Positions 1 through 9,723 are shown, counted from the stretch's first letter. The stretch is DNA of 32,518 nt from an uncultured Sphingomonadales bacterium (GCA_903848655.1 CAINGT010000085.1:1-32518); one strand, 5' to 3'. Numbers and translations: made by a program. Notes: generated by a model not told the origin, from the letters alone.

Positions 1-37
1 GCCCTGCGGGCTGCCACCTCCCCCAGTGGGGGAGGAC
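1..37. repeat. Family A GC-rich palindromic repeat, partial copy at window edge
   Basis: The first 37 bases contain GGGCTGCCACCTCCCCC followed by AGTGGGGGAGG. This is the right-hand half of the palindromic element seen more completely near 2106-2216 and 13740-13876. The CTCCCCC/GGGGGAG arms can form a hairpin. The element is cut by the window start, so its full length is unknown. It lies downstream of the TSUP permease gene. Confidence 0.7.
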
Positions 38-133
38 CTTGGGTAGCTTACGCCGAATTGTCGGTCAGTGTGCTCCGTATTATTGTGTCAGGCTTCTTGC
101 GCGATAGCCCTCCCATGCGGGGAGGGACTCAGT

Positions 134-907
134 TCACACGAACCACGCCCATAGCAGCTTGGCGGTCAGCGCGAGGCTGACCGTCACCAGCAGCGGGCGG
201 ATCAGCGCGGCACCGTGGCGGGTGGCAAGGCGGCTGCCGATCAGCGCGCCGGTCATCGCGCCCAAGCCCATGACCAGCCCCAGCCGCCACAGCACTTGCC
301 CCCCGGCGGCAAAGATCACCAGACTGCCCAGATTGCTCGCCATATTGAGCAATTTGGTTAGCCCCATCGCGCGGGTCAGCCCCATGCCGCGCAAGCCGAC
401 CAGACTGGCGGCAAAGAATTGCCCCGCGCCGGGGCCGAAAAAGCCGTCGTAAAAGCCGATCCCTGCCACCACCGGGGCAAAGCCGCGCGGGCCAAGGCGC
501 GGCTCTTCCTCCTGATCCGCCATCCGCCCCGACAGCAGCGTGTAACCCGCCATGCCGATCAGCAGCAGCGGCACGATCAGCCGCAGCGCATGGGCATCGA
601 TCCGCCGGATCAGCAACGCGCCGACTGCCGCGCCGATCAGGCTCAGCACAGCCAGCGGCAGTCCAGCGCGCAACGAAAACAGCCCCGCACGGCGAAACCG
701 CCACGCCGCCGTCGTCGTGCCGATGATCGATTGCAGCTTGTTCGTGCCCAGCACCCAATGCGGCGGCAATCCGGTCGCGATCAGCGCGGGCATCATGATA
801 AGACCTCCACCCCCGGCCACGGCATCGACCGCGCCGGTCACCACCGCCAAGCTGCCGAGCGCGGCATAGAGTGCGGGGCTGACGGTGGCAGGATCTATCA
901 CGCTCAT
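134..907 (-). CDS. TSUP family (TauE/SafE) membrane permease
   Basis: A 257-residue integral membrane protein of the TauE/SafE (TSUP) family. Family members are thought to move sulfonates, sulfite or other sulfur and organic anions across the inner membrane; the substrate here cannot be read from sequence. Visible hallmarks are the glycine-rich AGGGGLIMMP segment (residues 31-40) and GTNKLQSIIGT (54-64), with hydrophobic helices throughout and a second repeat-like half beginning around the GFYDGFFGPGAGQF segment. The ATG at 907 was chosen because the preceding in-frame ATG at 946 adds 13 polar residues with no hydrophobic or conserved character. Neither start has a strong Shine-Dalgarno sequence. 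The gene is divergent from tgt, sharing an intergenic region of about 70 bp, and appears monocistronic here. Confidence 0.88.
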   Translation of the reverse strand: MSVIDPATVSPALYAALGSLAVVTGAVDAVAGGGGLIMMPALIATGLPPHWVLGTNKLQSIIGTTTAAWRFRRAGLFSLRAGLPLAVLSLIGAAVGALLIRRIDAHALRLIVPLLLIGMAGYTLLSGRMADQEEEPRLGPRGFAPVVAGIGFYDGFFGPGAGQFFAASLVGLRGMGLTRAMGLTKLLNMASNLGSLVIFAAGGQVLWRLGLVMGLGAMTGALIGSRLATRHGAALIRPLLVTVSLALTAKLLWAWFV

Positions 908-977
908 TTGCGCGCTATGACAATCCTGCCTAAAGGCGGCAACCATTGCCGCGCAAAAAAGAAGATCACCACCACCG

Positions 978-2144
978 ATGACCCGCTTTGCCTTTCACAT
1001 TCACGCCACCGACGGCAAAGCGCGCACCGGATTGATCCGAATGCAGCGCGGCGATATCCGCACCCCGGCGTTCATGCCGGTGGGCACAGCCGCCACGGTC
1101 AAAGCGATGAAGATGGACGATGTGCGCTCCACTGGCGCGGATATCATCCTGGGCAATACCTATCACCTGATGCTGCGCCCCGGTGCCGAACGCATGGCGC
1201 GGCTGGGCGGATTGCACCGCTTTTCCGGGTGGGACCGTCCGATCCTGACCGACAGCGGCGGCTATCAGGTGATGAGCCTCGCCAGTTTGCGCACGATCAG
1301 CGAAGACGGGGTGGTGTTTGCCAGCCATCTCGATGGATCGCGCCATCTGCTCAGCCCCGAACGGTCGATGGAAATCCAGCGGCTGCTCGGGTCCGACATC
1401 GTCATGGCGTTCGATGAATGTCCCAAGATCGATCAGCCGCGCGATGTGATCGCGCGGTCGATGGACATGTCGATGCGTTGGGCGCGCCGCAGCCGCGCGG
1501 CGTTCGATGCTGGCCATGACCATGCCGCCGGGGCCGCGCTGTTCGGGATCCAGCAAGGCGGGTTGGACGAACGGTTGCGCGCCGAAAGCGCGGGCGCGTT
1601 GCAGGCCATCGGGTTTGACGGCTATGCCATCGGCGGGCTGGCGGTGGGCGAAGGGCAGGCGGCGATGTTTGCCACGCTCGATTTCGCGACCGGGCAATTG
1701 CCTGCCCAAGCCCCGCGCTATCTGATGGGGGTGGGCAAGCCCGATGATCTGGTCGGCGCGGTCGAACGCGGGGTCGATATGTTCGACTGCGTGCTGCCAA
1801 CGCGATCCGGCCGCAATGGTCAGGCGTTTACCTGGGCCGGCCCGGTCAATATGCGCAACGCGCGCCATGCCGAAGACAGCGGCCCGCTCGATCCGCGCTG
1901 CCCTTGCCCGGTGTGCACCCGCTATTCGCGCGCCTATCTCCACCATCTGCACCGCACCGGCGAAATGCTCGGCGCAATGCTGCTGACCGAACACAATCTG
2001 TGGTTCTATCAGCAAGTGATGGCCGCGATGCGCGCCGCGATCAGCGAAGCCCGGTTCGCCGCCTTTGCCGCCGATTTCCGCCGCGATTATGGCGTCAAAC
2101 CAAGCACCTCCCCCACTGGGGGAGGTGGCAGCCCACTGGGCTGA
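978..2144 (+). CDS. tgt: Queuine tRNA-ribosyltransferase (tRNA-guanine transglycosylase)
   Basis: Exchanges guanine-34 for the queuosine precursor preQ1 in GUN-anticodon tRNAs; cytosolic and zinc-dependent. The TIM-barrel signatures are complete: TDSGGYQ with the general acid/base Asp92, [13 protein letters not shown] carrying the nucleophile Asp270, and zinc ligands Cys308, Cys310, Cys313 and His339 (CPCPVC...H). The closest resemblance is to the Zymomonas type enzyme. Length is 388 aa. The ATG at 978 is preceded by AGAAGATCACC, a weak ribosome site. The last 13 or so residues ([13 protein letters not shown]) are low complexity and are encoded by the left arm of a family A repeat that supplies the stop codon, so the native C-terminus has probably been replaced. 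The gene is convergent with ubiH. Confidence 0.97.
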   Translation: MTRFAFHIHATDGKARTGLIRMQRGDIRTPAFMPVGTAATVKAMKMDDVRSTGADIILGNTYHLMLRPGAERMARLGGLHRFSGWDRPILTDSGGYQVMSLASLRTISEDGVVFASHLDGSRHLLSPERSMEIQRLLGSDIVMAFDECPKIDQPRDVIARSMDMSMRWARRSRAAFDAGHDHAAGAALFGIQQGGLDERLRAESAGALQAIGFDGYAIGGLAVGEGQAAMFATLDFATGQLPAQAPRYLMGVGKPDDLVGAVERGVDMFDCVLPTRSGRNGQAFTWAGPVNMRNARHAEDSGPLDPRCPCPVCTRYSRAYLHHLHRTGEMLGAMLLTEHNLWFYQQVMAAMRAAISEARFAAFAADFRRDYGVKPSTSPTGGGGSPLG

Positions 2145-2216
2145 CGGAGGGGGCGACTTTGCGAAACCGCACGACAATTCTTACCCTTATCCACCCCCTC
2201 CGTCAGCGGGGGAGGA
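2106..2216. repeat. Family A palindromic repeat overlapping the tgt 3' end
   Basis: The left arm (CTCCCCCACTGGGGGAG, then GTGGCAGCCCACTGGGCTGAC and GGAGGGGG) is followed by an A/T-richer spacer containing CGCACGACAATTCTT, then a shortened right arm CCCCCTCCGTCAGCGGGGGAGG. Left and right arms are reverse complements around the spacer (GACGGAGGGGG against CCCCCTCCGTC). The element lies between the convergent genes tgt and ubiH and reaches into the tgt coding region, supplying its TGA. It could serve as a bidirectional terminator. No transposase is present. Confidence 0.8.
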
Positions 2217-2226
2217 ACCCGTCAGT

Positions 2227-3453
2227 TCAAAGGCCCGGTTGCAACAGCGCGGGCAGGGTGCCGCGCATTCCGCGCGCTTCGTCCATGAACCAGCGTTTGA
2301 GCGTGGGGCTGCGTTGCACCCCGGCCATGCCCAGCCGCCGCAGCGCCGAGGGCACGCGGCCCGGCACCCCGAACAACCGCGTCAGCACATCGGTTGCGCC
2401 CGCGACCATAAAGCTGTCGAGCGCGCGCCAGCGTTCATAGCGTTTGAGCATCTGCGCATCGCCAATATCCAGCCCCAGCAGCAGCGCTTCGCCCAGCACT
2501 TCGGCCAGCGCGGCGACATCGCGCAGCCCCAAGTTCAGCCCTTGCCCGGCAATCGGGTGCATCCCGTGCGCGGCGTCGCCCACCAGCACGAGCCGGTGAT
2601 CGACCACTTTGACGGTATGATGAAAATCGAGCGGATACGATGTGCGCGCGCTGGCGAGCGTGATCGCGCCGAACAGATCGCCCATGCGCCGCGCGACTTC
2701 GCCCGTGAACGCGGCATCGGGCAAAGCCAGCACGCCCGCCGCATCGGCTTCGGCCACGGTCCATACCAGCGCGCTGCGGTGGCGGCCATCGGCTTCATCG
2801 CGCAGCGGCAGCAGCGCAAACGGCCCGGCGGGGTAGAAAATTTCCCACGCCACATTGTCGTGCGGGCGCGCATGATAGAGCCCGGCGATGATCGCGCGGT
2901 GCTGATAGCTCCAGCGCGCGGGGGCAAATCCGGCATCGTCGCGCGTGGGGGACCGGCGGCCTTCGGCGGCCACCAGCAAGCGCGCGGTCAACACGCGGCC
3001 ATCGGCGAGCGTTACCGTTACCCCGTGCGGCCCGCGATCGCGCGCGGCCACTTCGGCCTTGGGCAGAAACGTGATCAGGCTTTCGCGCGCGGCGGTTTCG
3101 TACATCACCAGCCGCAGATCGCGGTTGGCAAACATCACCCCCAGCGATCCTTCATCGGGCTTGGGGCGAAAATCGATCCGCCCCGGCTTCATGCCGTCGG
3201 TAACCGCAATCGCCGCAATCGGGCAGCCGCGCGCGGCGAGCGCCTCGGCCATGCCCAGATTGGTGTACAAGTTCCAGCTTGCGGTCGAAATCGCCGACGC
3301 GCGCCCGTCAAACCCTTGCGCGGTCTGCGTTGCCGGGTCCGAACTGTCGACCACCACACTGGCAATCCCGGCGCGCGCGAGCGCAATCGCCAAAGTCATG
3401 CCGACCAGCCCGCCGCCCAGAATCACCACATCGGCGGTGTGATCCGCGCTCAT
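2227..3453 (-). CDS. ubiH: UbiH/UbiF/COQ6-family FAD-dependent ubiquinone biosynthesis hydroxylase
   Basis: A class A flavin monooxygenase that probably hydroxylates the aromatic ring during ubiquinone synthesis. Residues 10-36 form the Rossmann dinucleotide fold (VILGGGLVG, ending at Asp36). GDAAHGMHP (292-300) is the FAD ribityl-binding GD motif, and HPIAGQGLNLGLRD (299-312) is the signature of the UbiH/COQ6 family. Length is 408 aa, normal for the family. The ATG at 3453 overlaps the TGA of the upstream alkaline phosphatase (ATGA), pointing to translational coupling and one transcript. The upstream ATG at 3468 is less likely. Which ring position (C5, C6 or C1) it modifies cannot be decided from sequence, so the symbol denotes the family. 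Confidence 0.9.
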   Translation of the reverse strand: MSADHTADVVILGGGLVGMTLAIALARAGIASVVVDSSDPATQTAQGFDGRASAISTASWNLYTNLGMAEALAARGCPIAAIAVTDGMKPGRIDFRPKPDEGSLGVMFANRDLRLVMYETAARESLITFLPKAEVAARDRGPHGVTVTLADGRVLTARLLVAAEGRRSPTRDDAGFAPARWSYQHRAIIAGLYHARPHDNVAWEIFYPAGPFALLPLRDEADGRHRSALVWTVAEADAAGVLALPDAAFTGEVARRMGDLFGAITLASARTSYPLDFHHTVKVVDHRLVLVGDAAHGMHPIAGQGLNLGLRDVAALAEVLGEALLLGLDIGDAQMLKRYERWRALDSFMVAGATDVLTRLFGVPGRVPSALRRLGMAGVQRSPTLKRWFMDEARGMRGTLPALLQPGL

Positions 3454-5108
3454 CGCTGCGCGCCGCACGTCGAGGCCGGACTGGCATCGAGGTCAAGGCA
3501 GCGCCCGTCGAAAGTGCCCGCAGGCACCGCCAGCCCGATCCACGCCGCCAGCGTGGGTGCGATATCGACCGTTTCGACCGCGCTTGGCTGTTCAAACCCG
3601 GTCATCCCCTTGCGCCAGAACAAGATCGGCACGCGCCGGTCATAGTCCCACGCGCTGCCATGCGTGGCGACATAGCCCGGTGCTGCCACCGGCATCGCCA
3701 TGACCCCGCGCCGCAGCAGCGTGACGAAATCGCCCGAAACCGGCGCATAGAACGAGGCACGCGCGCGCTGGATCAGCGTCCATGTTTCGGGTGACCCGGT
3801 CGGCATTGGCGTTGCCGCCAGCTCTTGCGCAGTGAACACCGCCGCGACTTGCGGGTTGGCGAGCAGATCCTCACGCGCCGCCGCGATGACCGCCGCCTTT
3901 TGCCCCGGCGTCAGATCGCGCCGCACCCAGACATCGCCCGATGGCCCTTCGCCCAGCAGCAGCCCGGCGGGATCGAGCCCCAGCTTGGCCGCCACGCGGT
4001 CGCCCAGTGCTTTGGGCAGCAACGCGGCTTGCGCGCGCGCGGCTGCCGGCAGGGCCTGTTGCTGCAAGCGTTCGGGCATGTCGAACCCGCCGTGATCGGC
4101 GGTCAGCACGACGCCATAATCGATCCCGCGCGCATCGAGCGCGGCAAAGAAATCCCCCAGCGCGGCATCGAGCTGGTGCAACTGAATGCACATTTCGCTG
4201 CCCTGCGTGCCATAGCCGTGGCCGATATAGTCGGTCGCCGACAGGCTGATCGCCAGCACATCGGGGGTGGCAGCGCGTCCCAGCCGGTCCGCATCGACCA
4301 GCCGGGTGGCAAGGTCGAGCACCGCGCGGTCAACGCGGGGTGAAGCGCGAAACCCGGTGCCATCGCCTGGGGCCAGCACAAACCGCCCGGTGCCGACGGT
4401 AACCGATCCCGCCGTCACCGCCCGATCATGCACTGCACAAGCGGCGGGCAGCGCATAACCGCCATCGCCTGCCGCCAGCACTTTGGCGACGGCGACGTTC
4501 TGATCGAGCGCGGGCTGACCCAGCGTTGCCCCTGCCAGCGTGACAAAGCCTTTGCCTTTCCACCAATAGACTTCGTCAATTTTATGCCCGCCCATCATCA
4601 GCGCGGCGCGGTCTTTGCCCGATACCGCGACATTGCGGCTGGTCGGCCACGCCGCCTTGACGCGTTCACCCAGCGTCGGCACCTGCAAATGGCGCACCGA
4701 TGACACATAGTCGCCGGGCGCAGGCGCGGCGGCGGTTTCGTCTTCGGCGCAATAGACCGCCTTGTTGGCGCGGGGGATCGACTGGTCGAACCAGGTGTTG
4801 GCAATAATCCCGGTATGTGCCGGGCGCATCCCGGTCAAAAGGGTCGAATGGCCAGGGCACGTTTCGGTGGCGGCGTGCGACTGATAGCCCGAAGGAAACA
4901 CCGCGCCGCTGGCCAGCCGTGCAAACCCGCCGGTAAACTGCGCGCGGTATTGCGCAAACAAGTCCGCCGAAAACTGGTCGATGGAGAGCGCGATCACTAG
5001 CCGGGGTGCGCCGGTGGCAGGCGCATCGGCGTCGCGCGCGTGCAGCGGGGCGGCACACGGCAGCGCAAGGCTGGCGATCAGCAGCATGGCCTTGTGAGCA
5101 AAGGTCAT
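3450..5108 (-). CDS. Secreted PhoK/SPAP-like (PafA-type) alkaline phosphatase
   Basis: An exported metallophosphatase of the alkaline phosphatase/nucleotide pyrophosphatase superfamily that would release phosphate from organic monoesters outside the inner membrane. Residues 1-25 look like a signal peptide (hydrophobic MLLIASLALPCAAP, cleavage near LHA-RD). Metal and active-site residues of the Sphingomonas SPAP/PhoK enzyme all have counterparts with near-constant spacing: Asp44, the nucleophile Thr83 (in ATETCPGHST), Asn104, Lys165, Arg167, Asp293, His297, Asp338, His339 and His483. Thr in place of the E. coli PhoA serine, together with Asn/Lys/Arg phosphate binding, marks the PafA/SPAP class. 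Length is 552 aa. Its TGA overlaps the ubiH ATG. It is divergent from the DsbD-like gene. Confidence 0.92.
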   Translation of the reverse strand: MTFAHKAMLLIASLALPCAAPLHARDADAPATGAPRLVIALSIDQFSADLFAQYRAQFTGGFARLASGAVFPSGYQSHAATETCPGHSTLLTGMRPAHTGIIANTWFDQSIPRANKAVYCAEDETAAAPAPGDYVSSVRHLQVPTLGERVKAAWPTSRNVAVSGKDRAALMMGGHKIDEVYWWKGKGFVTLAGATLGQPALDQNVAVAKVLAAGDGGYALPAACAVHDRAVTAGSVTVGTGRFVLAPGDGTGFRASPRVDRAVLDLATRLVDADRLGRAATPDVLAISLSATDYIGHGYGTQGSEMCIQLHQLDAALGDFFAALDARGIDYGVVLTADHGGFDMPERLQQQALPAAARAQAALLPKALGDRVAAKLGLDPAGLLLGEGPSGDVWVRRDLTPGQKAAVIAAAREDLLANPQVAAVFTAQELAATPMPTGSPETWTLIQRARASFYAPVSGDFVTLLRRGVMAMPVAAPGYVATHGSAWDYDRRVPILFWRKGMTGFEQPSAVETVDIAPTLAAWIGLAVPAGTFDGRCLDLDASPASTCGAQR

Positions 5109-5215
5109 GGGTCAGGGTGCTCCTTGCGGGTGTGGCGCTGGACTCGGTGGCCCGGTATCCGTATCGCACGCGGTGATGGCCTTCACCGACGCCCGGTGCA
5201 AGAGGGACTGCACCA

Positions 5216-7321
5216 TTGTCAGATCACCCGAAGCAAAAATCGCCCCACGCTGCACGCCGCTGGATCGGGTGGCTCGTTCGCAGATTGCTGCCAATGCTCG
5301 CGCTGGCGGGTGGGATCCCCGCGCGCGCTGACAGTCCCCCCACCACGCATATCCATGCCGCGCTGGTGGCCGAAAGCGCCGCCGCACCGGGGGAAACGGT
5401 TACGCTGGCGCTGACGATGCGGCCCGACCCCGGCTGGCACGGCTATTGGTCAAACCCCGGCGATGCCGGGCTGCCGCCCACGCTTGACTGGACGCTGCCC
5501 GCCGGGGTCAGCGCGGGGGAGATGCAGTTTCCCGTGCCGCAGACGCTGCGCATCGCCGGGCTGATGAACCATGTCTATGCGCATGATTTCGCGATCCTGA
5601 TCCCGCTGACGGTGCCGCGCTCTGTGCAGCCCGGCACCACGCTGGCCATCCGCGCGCAGGCGCATTGGCTGGCCTGCACCGATGCGATCTGCGTTCCCGA
5701 AGATGCCGAGGTGGCAACCACGATCCCAGTGGCGGTACCGGGCGCGGCGAAGCCAGGCGATCCGCGCTTTGCCAATTGGCGCGCTGCACTGCCCGCCCCG
5801 CTCGATCAGCCCGCGACGTTTGCCGCCACGCCTGTCGGTTATCGGCTCGCGATCCCGTTTCCGGCGGGGGCGGCGCTGGCTGATCCACATCTGTTTATCG
5901 CCGCCGACGGGGTGATCGACTATGCCGCGCCGCAACGCTTCAGCCGCAGCGGCGATGTGCTGATCGTCGATCTGGCCAAATCAAAAACCGCCAGCGGCGC
6001 GCCGCCAAGCAGTCTGAGCGGTGTGCTGGCTTTGGGCGCGGATCGCGGCGGGATCGCTTTTGCCGCGCACCCCGGCGTGGTCCCGGCAGCGGGCGCGCCG
6101 CTGTCGGGCGCAAGCCCGGCCCCGTTTGCCTGGTCGGTGCTGGCGCTGGCGGTGTTGGGCGCGCTGGCGGGGGGGCTGGTGCTCAATGTGATGCCATGCG
6201 TGTTTCCGATCCTCAGTCTGAAGGCGCTGGCACTGGCGCGCGGCAATAGCCACCATGCGCGCGGTGAAGCGCTGGCTTACACCGGCGGGGTCATGCTGGC
6301 CTGTCTGCTGCTGGGCGGGGTGATGCTGGGCTTGCGCGCGGCGGGGGGCGAAGTCGGCTGGGCGTTCCAGTTGCAAGACCCTGGCGTGGTCGCGGTGCTG
6401 CTGCTGCTGGCCATCGCGATTACCGCCAATTTTGCCGGGCTGTACGAATTGCCCGGCCTGTCGCTGTCGGGCGGCGCGCCGGGCAAAGGCGGGCTGTGGG
6501 GCGCGTTCGGCACCGGGCTGCTTGCGGCCTTTGTCGCGACGCCGTGCACCGGGCCGTTCATGGCGGCGGCGATGGGCGCGGCGCTCGTGCTGCCGACGGT
6601 GGCCGCGCTTGGGGTATTCGCCGCGCTGGGGCTGGGGCTGGCGCTGCCGTTTCTCGCCATCGGCTTCGTGCCCGCGTTGCGCCGTCGCCTGCCGCGTCCG
6701 GGCGCGTGGATGGTGTGGTTCCGCCGCGCGATGGCGCTGCCGATGGCGCTGACCGCGCTCGCGCTCGCCTGGCTGGCGTGGCGGCTGGGCGGGGTCGCTT
6801 ATGCCAGCGCCGCGCTGGCGCTGGCGGCGGCCATGCTGGTGCTGCTCGCGCTTGCCGGGCGCGGTCAAGCCGCGGGGCGCGCGGTCGCGCGCTGGGTCTT
6901 GCCCGGCCTGATCGTGCTGACCGCGCTGGCGGGGGGCGGCGTGCCACGCCTCGCCACGGCAGATCGCCACGACGATGCCAGCCTGATCGGCGCGCGCCCG
7001 TTCAGCCAAGCCGCGCTCGATGCCGCACGTGCCGCACGCAAGCCGGTGTTCGTCTATTTCACCGCCGACTGGTGCCTGACCTGCAAAGTTAATGAACACG
7101 TCGCCAACGAAACCAGCGCCACCGCCGCCGCATTCCGCAAAGCCGGGGTGGTCGTGCTGGTCGGTGACTGGACCCGGCGCGACCCGGCGATCACGCGGTT
7201 TCTGACGAGCGCCGGGGCTGCCGGGGTGCCGCTCTATCTGTGGTATCCGGCGGGTGGCGAGCCGCGCAAATTGCCCCAAGTGATGACCCCGGCAACGCTG
7301 AGTGATCTGGCCGGGGAATAA
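5216..7321 (+). CDS. dsbD: DsbD/ScsB-type transmembrane protein-disulfide reductase
   Basis: Carries electrons from cytosolic thioredoxin across the inner membrane to periplasmic thiol pathways. Residues 1-38 contain a signal-like hydrophobic segment ending IPARA. The N-terminal periplasmic domain (about 40-300) holds the redox pair Cys154/Cys159 (CTDAICVPED), which is ScsB-like. The membrane domain (about 305-575, around eight helices) has the paired cysteines Cys328 (VMPCVFP) and Cys444 (TPCTGPF). A C-terminal thioredoxin-like domain contains WCLTC (Cys620, Cys623). All six functional cysteines are therefore present. The start is TTG: an in-frame stop at 5174 leaves no ATG or GTG before 5216, and AGAGGGA lies about 8 bp upstream. 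Length is 701 aa. It is convergent with parC, 6 bp apart. Confidence 0.92.
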   Translation: MSDHPKQKSPHAARRWIGWLVRRLLPMLALAGGIPARADSPPTTHIHAALVAESAAAPGETVTLALTMRPDPGWHGYWSNPGDAGLPPTLDWTLPAGVSAGEMQFPVPQTLRIAGLMNHVYAHDFAILIPLTVPRSVQPGTTLAIRAQAHWLACTDAICVPEDAEVATTIPVAVPGAAKPGDPRFANWRAALPAPLDQPATFAATPVGYRLAIPFPAGAALADPHLFIAADGVIDYAAPQRFSRSGDVLIVDLAKSKTASGAPPSSLSGVLALGADRGGIAFAAHPGVVPAAGAPLSGASPAPFAWSVLALAVLGALAGGLVLNVMPCVFPILSLKALALARGNSHHARGEALAYTGGVMLACLLLGGVMLGLRAAGGEVGWAFQLQDPGVVAVLLLLAIAITANFAGLYELPGLSLSGGAPGKGGLWGAFGTGLLAAFVATPCTGPFMAAAMGAALVLPTVAALGVFAALGLGLALPFLAIGFVPALRRRLPRPGAWMVWFRRAMALPMALTALALAWLAWRLGGVAYASAALALAAAMLVLLALAGRGQAAGRAVARWVLPGLIVLTALAGGGVPRLATADRHDDASLIGARPFSQAALDAARAARKPVFVYFTADWCLTCKVNEHVANETSATAAAFRKAGVVVLVGDWTRRDPAITRFLTSAGAAGVPLYLWYPAGGEPRKLPQVMTPATLSDLAGE

Positions 7322-7327
7322 AGGGCG

Positions 7328-9625
7328 CTATCCGAAGCGGTTATCGCGCGGAAAGCCGTTGGGGGGCAAGCGGCCCGCCGCGCCGCGCGCGACTTTCCAC
7401 GGGGCAAGGTCTTTTTCAGTGCGCGTGCGCCCGCTGTCGCCACCCATCGCCCATGACAGGCCATCGGCCAGCCGCAGCGTGATCGCATCGGCCATGCCGC
7501 CATCGCGGTAGCGTTGCAGCGCCACGCCCTGACCTTTGGCCAGCACCGGCACTTCGTTGAGCGCGAACAGCACCAGTTTGCGGTTGTCGCCGATCACCGC
7601 GACATGGTCGTGTTCGGGCGCGATTTCGCGCACCACCACCAGTTTGACGCCGGGCTTGGTGGCCAGCACCGCGCGGCCTTTGCGCGTTTCGGCGAGCAAT
7701 TCATCCATTTCGGCGGCGAACCCGCGCCCGGTGTTGGCGGCGAGCAGCACTTGCCCGCCGCTGCGCCACACCAGCACCGCCACGATCTGCGCTTCGGGGC
7801 CGATATCGAGCATCGTGCGCACCGGTTCGCCAAACCCGCGCGCGCCGGGCAATTTGTCCGCGCCGATGGTATAGAACCGCCCGTTGTCGAGCGCGATCAG
7901 CAGCTTGTCAGTGGTCTGCGCGTGGAGCGCAAATGCCGGGCCATCGCCTTCCTTGAACTTGACGTCGGCATCGAGCGGCAGATGGCCTTTGGCGGCGCGG
8001 ATCCAGCCACGCTGCGACACGATCACGGTGACCGGCTCTTTTTCAATCATCGCATCGGCGTTGAATTCGCGCGTGGGGGCGGCTTCGGCGAGCGTGGTGC
8101 GTCGCCGCCCGAGCGCGGTTTCGGGGCCATAGTCCTTGCGCAACGCCATCAGTTCGCGCTTGAGCCGGGTGCGCTGGCGCGCCGGGCTGTCAAGCAAGGC
8201 GTTGAGTTCGGCTTGTTCAGCCAGCAAGCCATCGCGTTCGCGCCGCAGCTCCATTTCTTCCAGCTTGCGCAAGGCGCGCAGCCGCATGTTGAGGATCGCT
8301 TCGGCCTGACGGTCGGTCAGCGCGAATTCGGCGATCATCACCGGCTTGGGTTCATCCTCGGTACGGATGATCGCGATGATCCGGTCGAGATTGAGATAGG
8401 CGATAATATAACCGCCCAGCAGTTCGAGCCGGTCGGCGATTTTGCCCAGCCGGTGCCGGGTGCGGCGCAGCATGATATCGATCTGCGCGATCACCCATTG
8501 CTGCAACAGCGGCTTCAGCCCCAGCACGCCGGGGGTGCGCCGCGCATCCAGCACATTGAGATTGAGGCTGAAGCGCGATTCAAGCTCGGTCAGCCGACAG
8601 AGCGATTCCTTGAGCAGTTCGGGATCGACATTGCGCGATTTGGGCACCAGCACGATGCGGATCGCGGTGTCGGATTCATCACGCACATCTTCGAGGATCG
8701 GCAGCTTCTTGTCCGCGATCAGCCCGGCAATCGCCTCGATCAGCTTGCCTTTGGCGACCATGTACGGGATTTCGGCGATCACCAGTTGCCATTGCCCACC
8801 GCCCAGCTTTTCAATCCCGGTCGGCTCCCACGCGCCGGTGTCATCGCGCCCGGTGGAAAACCGCGCGCGCTGGCGGATCGCGCCTTTGCCGCTGGCATAA
8901 GCCGCGCTGATCGCCGCCGCGCTGTCCACCACCAGCCCGCCGGTGGCAAAGTCGGGGCCGTGGAACACGCGCATCAGATCATCGTGCGTCACGTGCGGAT
9001 TGTCGATCAGCAGCAGCGTGGCATCGACGATTTCGGCGACATTGTGGCTGGGGATCGAGGTCGCCATGCCCACCGCGATCCCGGTTGCGCCATTGGCGAG
9101 CAAGTTGGGAAACAGGCCGGGAAAAATTTCCGGCTCTTCCTCTTCACCGTTATACGTCGGGTGGAAATCGACCGTGCCGTCTTCCAGCCCGGCCATCAGC
9201 CGTACGGCGGTCGCGGTCAGCCGCGCTTCGGTATAGCGATAGGCGGCGGCATTATCGCCATCGACATTGCCGAAATTGCCTTGCCCTTCGACCAGCGGGT
9301 AGCGCAGCGCAAAATCCTGTGCCAGCCGCACCATCGCGTCATAGACCGAAGCATCGCCGTGCGGATGGTATTTGCCGATCACATCGCCCACCACGCGCGC
9401 CGATTTCTTGAACGCATCGGTGGGATTAAGCCGCAATTGCCGCATCGCCCACAACAGGCGGCGATGCACCGGTTTCAAACCATCGCGCAGATCGGGCAGG
9501 CTGCGCGCGGTGATCGTGGACAGCGCATAGACCAGATAGCGTTCGGACAGCGCGGCGTCGAACGGCGCATCGGTGATCGCGGCAAACGGGTCGGGCGCAT
9601 CGCCGGTCGGGGTGTCGCTGGGCAT
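7328..9625 (-). CDS. parC: DNA topoisomerase IV subunit A
   Basis: The DNA breakage-reunion subunit of topoisomerase IV, which decatenates daughter chromosomes together with ParE. The catalytic tyrosine is Tyr131 in [11 protein letters not shown]. The quinolone-pocket region reads [17 protein letters not shown] (84-100). The middle contains the coiled-coil gate helices (about 340-480). The C-terminal blades are short, and no GyrA-box (QRRGGKG) is visible, which favours ParC over GyrA; the 765-aa length also fits alphaproteobacterial ParC. The ATG at 9625 is preceded by GGCGGGG. At the position of E. coli ParC Ser80 this protein has Ala92. The gene follows the desulfurase-ferredoxin operon on the same strand after 85 bp, so it may have its own promoter. 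Confidence 0.95.
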   Translation of the reverse strand: MPSDTPTGDAPDPFAAITDAPFDAALSERYLVYALSTITARSLPDLRDGLKPVHRRLLWAMRQLRLNPTDAFKKSARVVGDVIGKYHPHGDASVYDAMVRLAQDFALRYPLVEGQGNFGNVDGDNAAAYRYTEARLTATAVRLMAGLEDGTVDFHPTYNGEEEEPEIFPGLFPNLLANGATGIAVGMATSIPSHNVAEIVDATLLLIDNPHVTHDDLMRVFHGPDFATGGLVVDSAAAISAAYASGKGAIRQRARFSTGRDDTGAWEPTGIEKLGGGQWQLVIAEIPYMVAKGKLIEAIAGLIADKKLPILEDVRDESDTAIRIVLVPKSRNVDPELLKESLCRLTELESRFSLNLNVLDARRTPGVLGLKPLLQQWVIAQIDIMLRRTRHRLGKIADRLELLGGYIIAYLNLDRIIAIIRTEDEPKPVMIAEFALTDRQAEAILNMRLRALRKLEEMELRRERDGLLAEQAELNALLDSPARQRTRLKRELMALRKDYGPETALGRRRTTLAEAAPTREFNADAMIEKEPVTVIVSQRGWIRAAKGHLPLDADVKFKEGDGPAFALHAQTTDKLLIALDNGRFYTIGADKLPGARGFGEPVRTMLDIGPEAQIVAVLVWRSGGQVLLAANTGRGFAAEMDELLAETRKGRAVLATKPGVKLVVVREIAPEHDHVAVIGDNRKLVLFALNEVPVLAKGQGVALQRYRDGGMADAITLRLADGLSWAMGGDSGRTRTEKDLAPWKVARGAAGRLPPNGFPRDNRFG

Positions 9626-9689
9626 GATCGGCCCCGCCTAATCGCCGGACGCCAGGATGACAACCGGTGCGCGCGCGCCAACCGGCTTA

Positions 9690-9723
9690 GCAGGGGAAAA
9701 CTGCCGGTTTTCAGCGCCCCTGC
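9690..9723 (-). terminator. Hairpin at the ferredoxin stop codon, possible terminator
   Basis: GCAGGGG (9690-9696) plus AAAAC (9697-9701) pair with GTTTT (9707-9711) and CCCCTGC (9717-9723), with a 5-nt loop and a 6-nt bulge on one side. The hairpin spans the ferredoxin stop codon. No clear U tract follows on the minus strand, so termination is only one possibility; attenuation or mRNA 3'-end stabilisation would also fit. Confidence 0.35.
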
